Part shown: in pieces, positions 5,230-6,588 of the stretch
How positions within the stretch are numbered: the first letter of the stretch is position 1
How the letters are laid out: every line of letters begins with the position of its first letter
DNA from: Prevotellaceae bacterium
GTDB lineage: Bacteria; Bacteroidota; Bacteroidia; Bacteroidales; Paludibacteraceae
Length of the DNA: 6,588 nucleotides
Assembly (NCBI GenBank): GCA_031255055.1
Contig: JAIRTG010000041.1
Location: forward strand, 1 to 6,588
Reading direction: 5' to 3'
Notes under the pieces: model-generated
Told to the model about the DNA's origin: nothing
Database searches by the model: none
The model's input: the letters and a program-made list of their open reading frames with translations, nothing else
Program-made: the position numbers and the translations under genes

Positions 5230-6159
5230 TTAGTTGGTTGTATTCGCCTCTTTTTTCGATGGTTTTGGTGACTTGGCGACTTTTATCGGTTCAAATCCTC
5301 GTCCCCAAACGCCTCGAACGACACTTTGAGAGATAAACGCGCTTTCGTCGATCGACTGTACCAGCCGGAAAATAACCGCTCCTTCGTTTCGACGCGCCAG
5401 TAATACGATGACTTTCGATGTTTCTTGAGTGTACCATCCTGTTCCGTCGAGCACCGTACAGCCTCTTCCCAATTGCGATATGATTGCATCGGCAATTCGG
5501 TCGTGCTTTTTTGAAAAGATGAAAAACTGAACCGATTGACGAAATCCGTTAATAACCATGTCGATGGTATAGGTCATCACTCCCATCACAATAAGTCCGT
5601 GAACGATTTTGTGAAAGTCTTTAAACACAAAATACGAACAACTGATAATGACAAAGTCGATGAACAGCATACCGCGTCCGAAAGCGATATTTTTGTATTT
5701 ATTGATAATGGCTACAACAATATCGGTTCCTCCTGTGCTTCCGTTAGCATTAAACACAAACCCGATGCCTGCACCGCACATCATTGCGCCGATAATCGCC
5801 GACATCAGAGGTTCGTCATCAATGATCGGAGTCGTAATGATTTTTTGCAATACGGAAAGTAAAATCGTCATTACGCCGACGCCATAGATGGTTTTAATCA
5901 AAAACTTAAATCCTAATATTTTAAGTGCGCTAAGCAATAAAATTAAGTTTACCGCGAAATAGGTTGTTTGCAGGGGAATTTTCCCGAAAGTGCCGTATTC
6001 AACCAACAGTCCGACGCCGGCAAGTCCGCCCGTCACAATACCCACGGGTTTGATAAAACCAATCAGGCCGACGGCATATAAAATCAATCCCAATGTAATG
6101 TTGAGATAGTCTTTCCAATAAAATTTGCTTAAATAATAAGCAGGCTTATTTTTTGTCAT
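5230..6159 (-). CDS. YitT family membrane protein (YitT_membrane + DUF2179)
   Basis: This 309-residue integral membrane protein belongs to the YitT family, widespread in Firmicutes and Bacteroidetes and without a firmly established function. The N-terminal half has about six hydrophobic segments (roughly 18-38, 39-55, 64-82, 86-106, 118-136 and 153-195, the last possibly two helices) and the family motif NANGSTGGTDIV at 137-148. The C-terminal domain from about residue 205 to 294 is soluble and of DUF2179 type, with RGCTVLDGTGWYT and a V-RGVWGRGFEPI ending; in the family it is thought to be a regulatory domain facing the cytoplasm. A lysine-rich tail follows. The ATG at 6159 gives the full family-length N-terminus. 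The gene begins 31 bp after the leuS stop with no visible promoter or terminator between, so co-transcription with leuS is likely. A short dyad lies in codons 4-8, just after the start. Confidence 0.92.
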   Translation of the reverse strand: MTKNKPAYYLSKFYWKDYLNITLGLILYAVGLIGFIKPVGIVTGGLAGVGLLVEYGTFGKIPLQTTYFAVNLILLLSALKILGFKFLIKTIYGVGVMTILLSVLQKIITTPIIDDEPLMSAIIGAMMCGAGIGFVFNANGSTGGTDIVVAIINKYKNIAFGRGMLFIDFVIISCSYFVFKDFHKIVHGLIVMGVMTYTIDMVINGFRQSVQFFIFSKKHDRIADAIISQLGRGCTVLDGTGWYTQETSKVIVLLARRNEGAVIFRLVQSIDESAFISQSVVRGVWGRGFEPIKVAKSPKPSKKEANTTN

Positions 6160-6190
6160 AATTAATGATAGATGCTGAATGGGTTAGTTT

Positions 6191-6588
6191 TTAAATAACA
6201 ATGTTCACGATTTTTTTCGGGACAACGATTACTTTCTTCGGCGCTTTTCCGTCCGTATATTTAACGGTTTGTTCATTTGTCAAAACCGTTTTTTCAACGT
6301 CTTCTTTGTCCGTATCCGCCGGAAGTTCCAGCGTAAAACGTACTTTCCCGTTGAATGAGACCGCATATTTTACGGTCGATTCGACCAGATACGCTTCGTT
6401 ATATTCCGGGAATGTTGCATTGTAGACACTCGTTGTATTTCCCAACAGCCGGTACATTTCTTCGGCAACATGCGGGGCAAAAGGAGCCAGAATAACGGTA
6501 AACGGCTCAAGAATTGCTTTTTTACTGCATTTCAGGGCGTACAACTCGTTCACACAAATCATAAACGCCGAAACCGACGTGTTGAACG
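6191..6588 (-). CDS. leuS: Leucyl-tRNA synthetase, C-terminal part (cut by window edge)
   Basis: The 3' end of leuS, which charges tRNA-Leu with leucine. Reading in frame from the window edge gives FNTSVSAF followed by MICVNELYALKCSKKAILEPFTVILAPFAPHVAEEMYRLLG, the helical anticodon-binding domain of class Ia LeuRS. The remaining residues form the small C-terminal domain, ending in VIVVPKKIVNIVI as bacterial LeuRS usually does (VPxKIVNIV). About 131 residues of a protein that normally exceeds 850 are present; the HIGH and KMSKS motifs and the editing domain lie outside the window. The internal ATG at 6562 is not the true start. The next gene, a YitT-family protein, follows after 31 bp. Confidence 0.95.
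   Translation of the reverse strand, partial: FNTSVSAFMICVNELYALKCSKKAILEPFTVILAPFAPHVAEEMYRLLGNTTSVYNATFPEYNEAYLVESTVKYAVSFNGKVRFTLELPADTDKEDVEKTVLTNEQTVKYTDGKAPKKVIVVPKKIVNIVI

Overview
This window most likely comes from a Bacteroidetes chromosome, probably of the order Bacteroidales. The evidence is the style of the UvrA, LeuRS and YitT proteins, a TAnnTTTG-type -7 promoter box in front of uvrA, AT-rich leaders without strong Shine-Dalgarno sequences, and middling GC content. A genus cannot be fixed from the sequence alone. All four protein genes lie on the minus strand. In transcription order (right to left) they are: the 3' end of leuS (leucyl-tRNA synthetase, cut by the window edge), a YitT-family membrane protein 31 bp behind it (probably the same operon), a family-4 glycosyltransferase after a 157-bp gap holding a strong hairpin, and finally uvrA (excinuclease subunit A) with its own promoter.

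The unusual part is the non-coding DNA. The 882 bp between uvrA and the glycosyltransferase (3012-3893) hold no credible gene and are a mosaic of repeats. From left to right they contain: an inverted copy of a 110-bp GC-rich, hairpin-rich element; remnants of an AATCACT-type heptamer repeat; six tandem 21-bp units, each centred on a 14-bp dyad; a 97-bp MITE-like element with GGGGCTGACT terminal inverted repeats; a short degenerate ~24-bp direct repeat; 19 uninterrupted heptamers; and a direct-orientation copy of the 110-bp element. A third copy, with a tandem degenerate half-copy, lies at the left edge of the window just behind the uvrA stop codon. All three copies carry heptamers at the same end, so heptamer array plus hairpin element looks like one composite repeat family.

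The genes themselves are ordinary: DNA repair, tRNA charging, glycan synthesis and a membrane protein of unknown role. They show no sign of forming a shared pathway. The repeat family touches them, however. It flanks uvrA as inverted copies, and it appears to supply the stop codon and last nine or so residues of the glycosyltransferase. No complete transposase, integrase, CRISPR array, tRNA or rRNA was seen.
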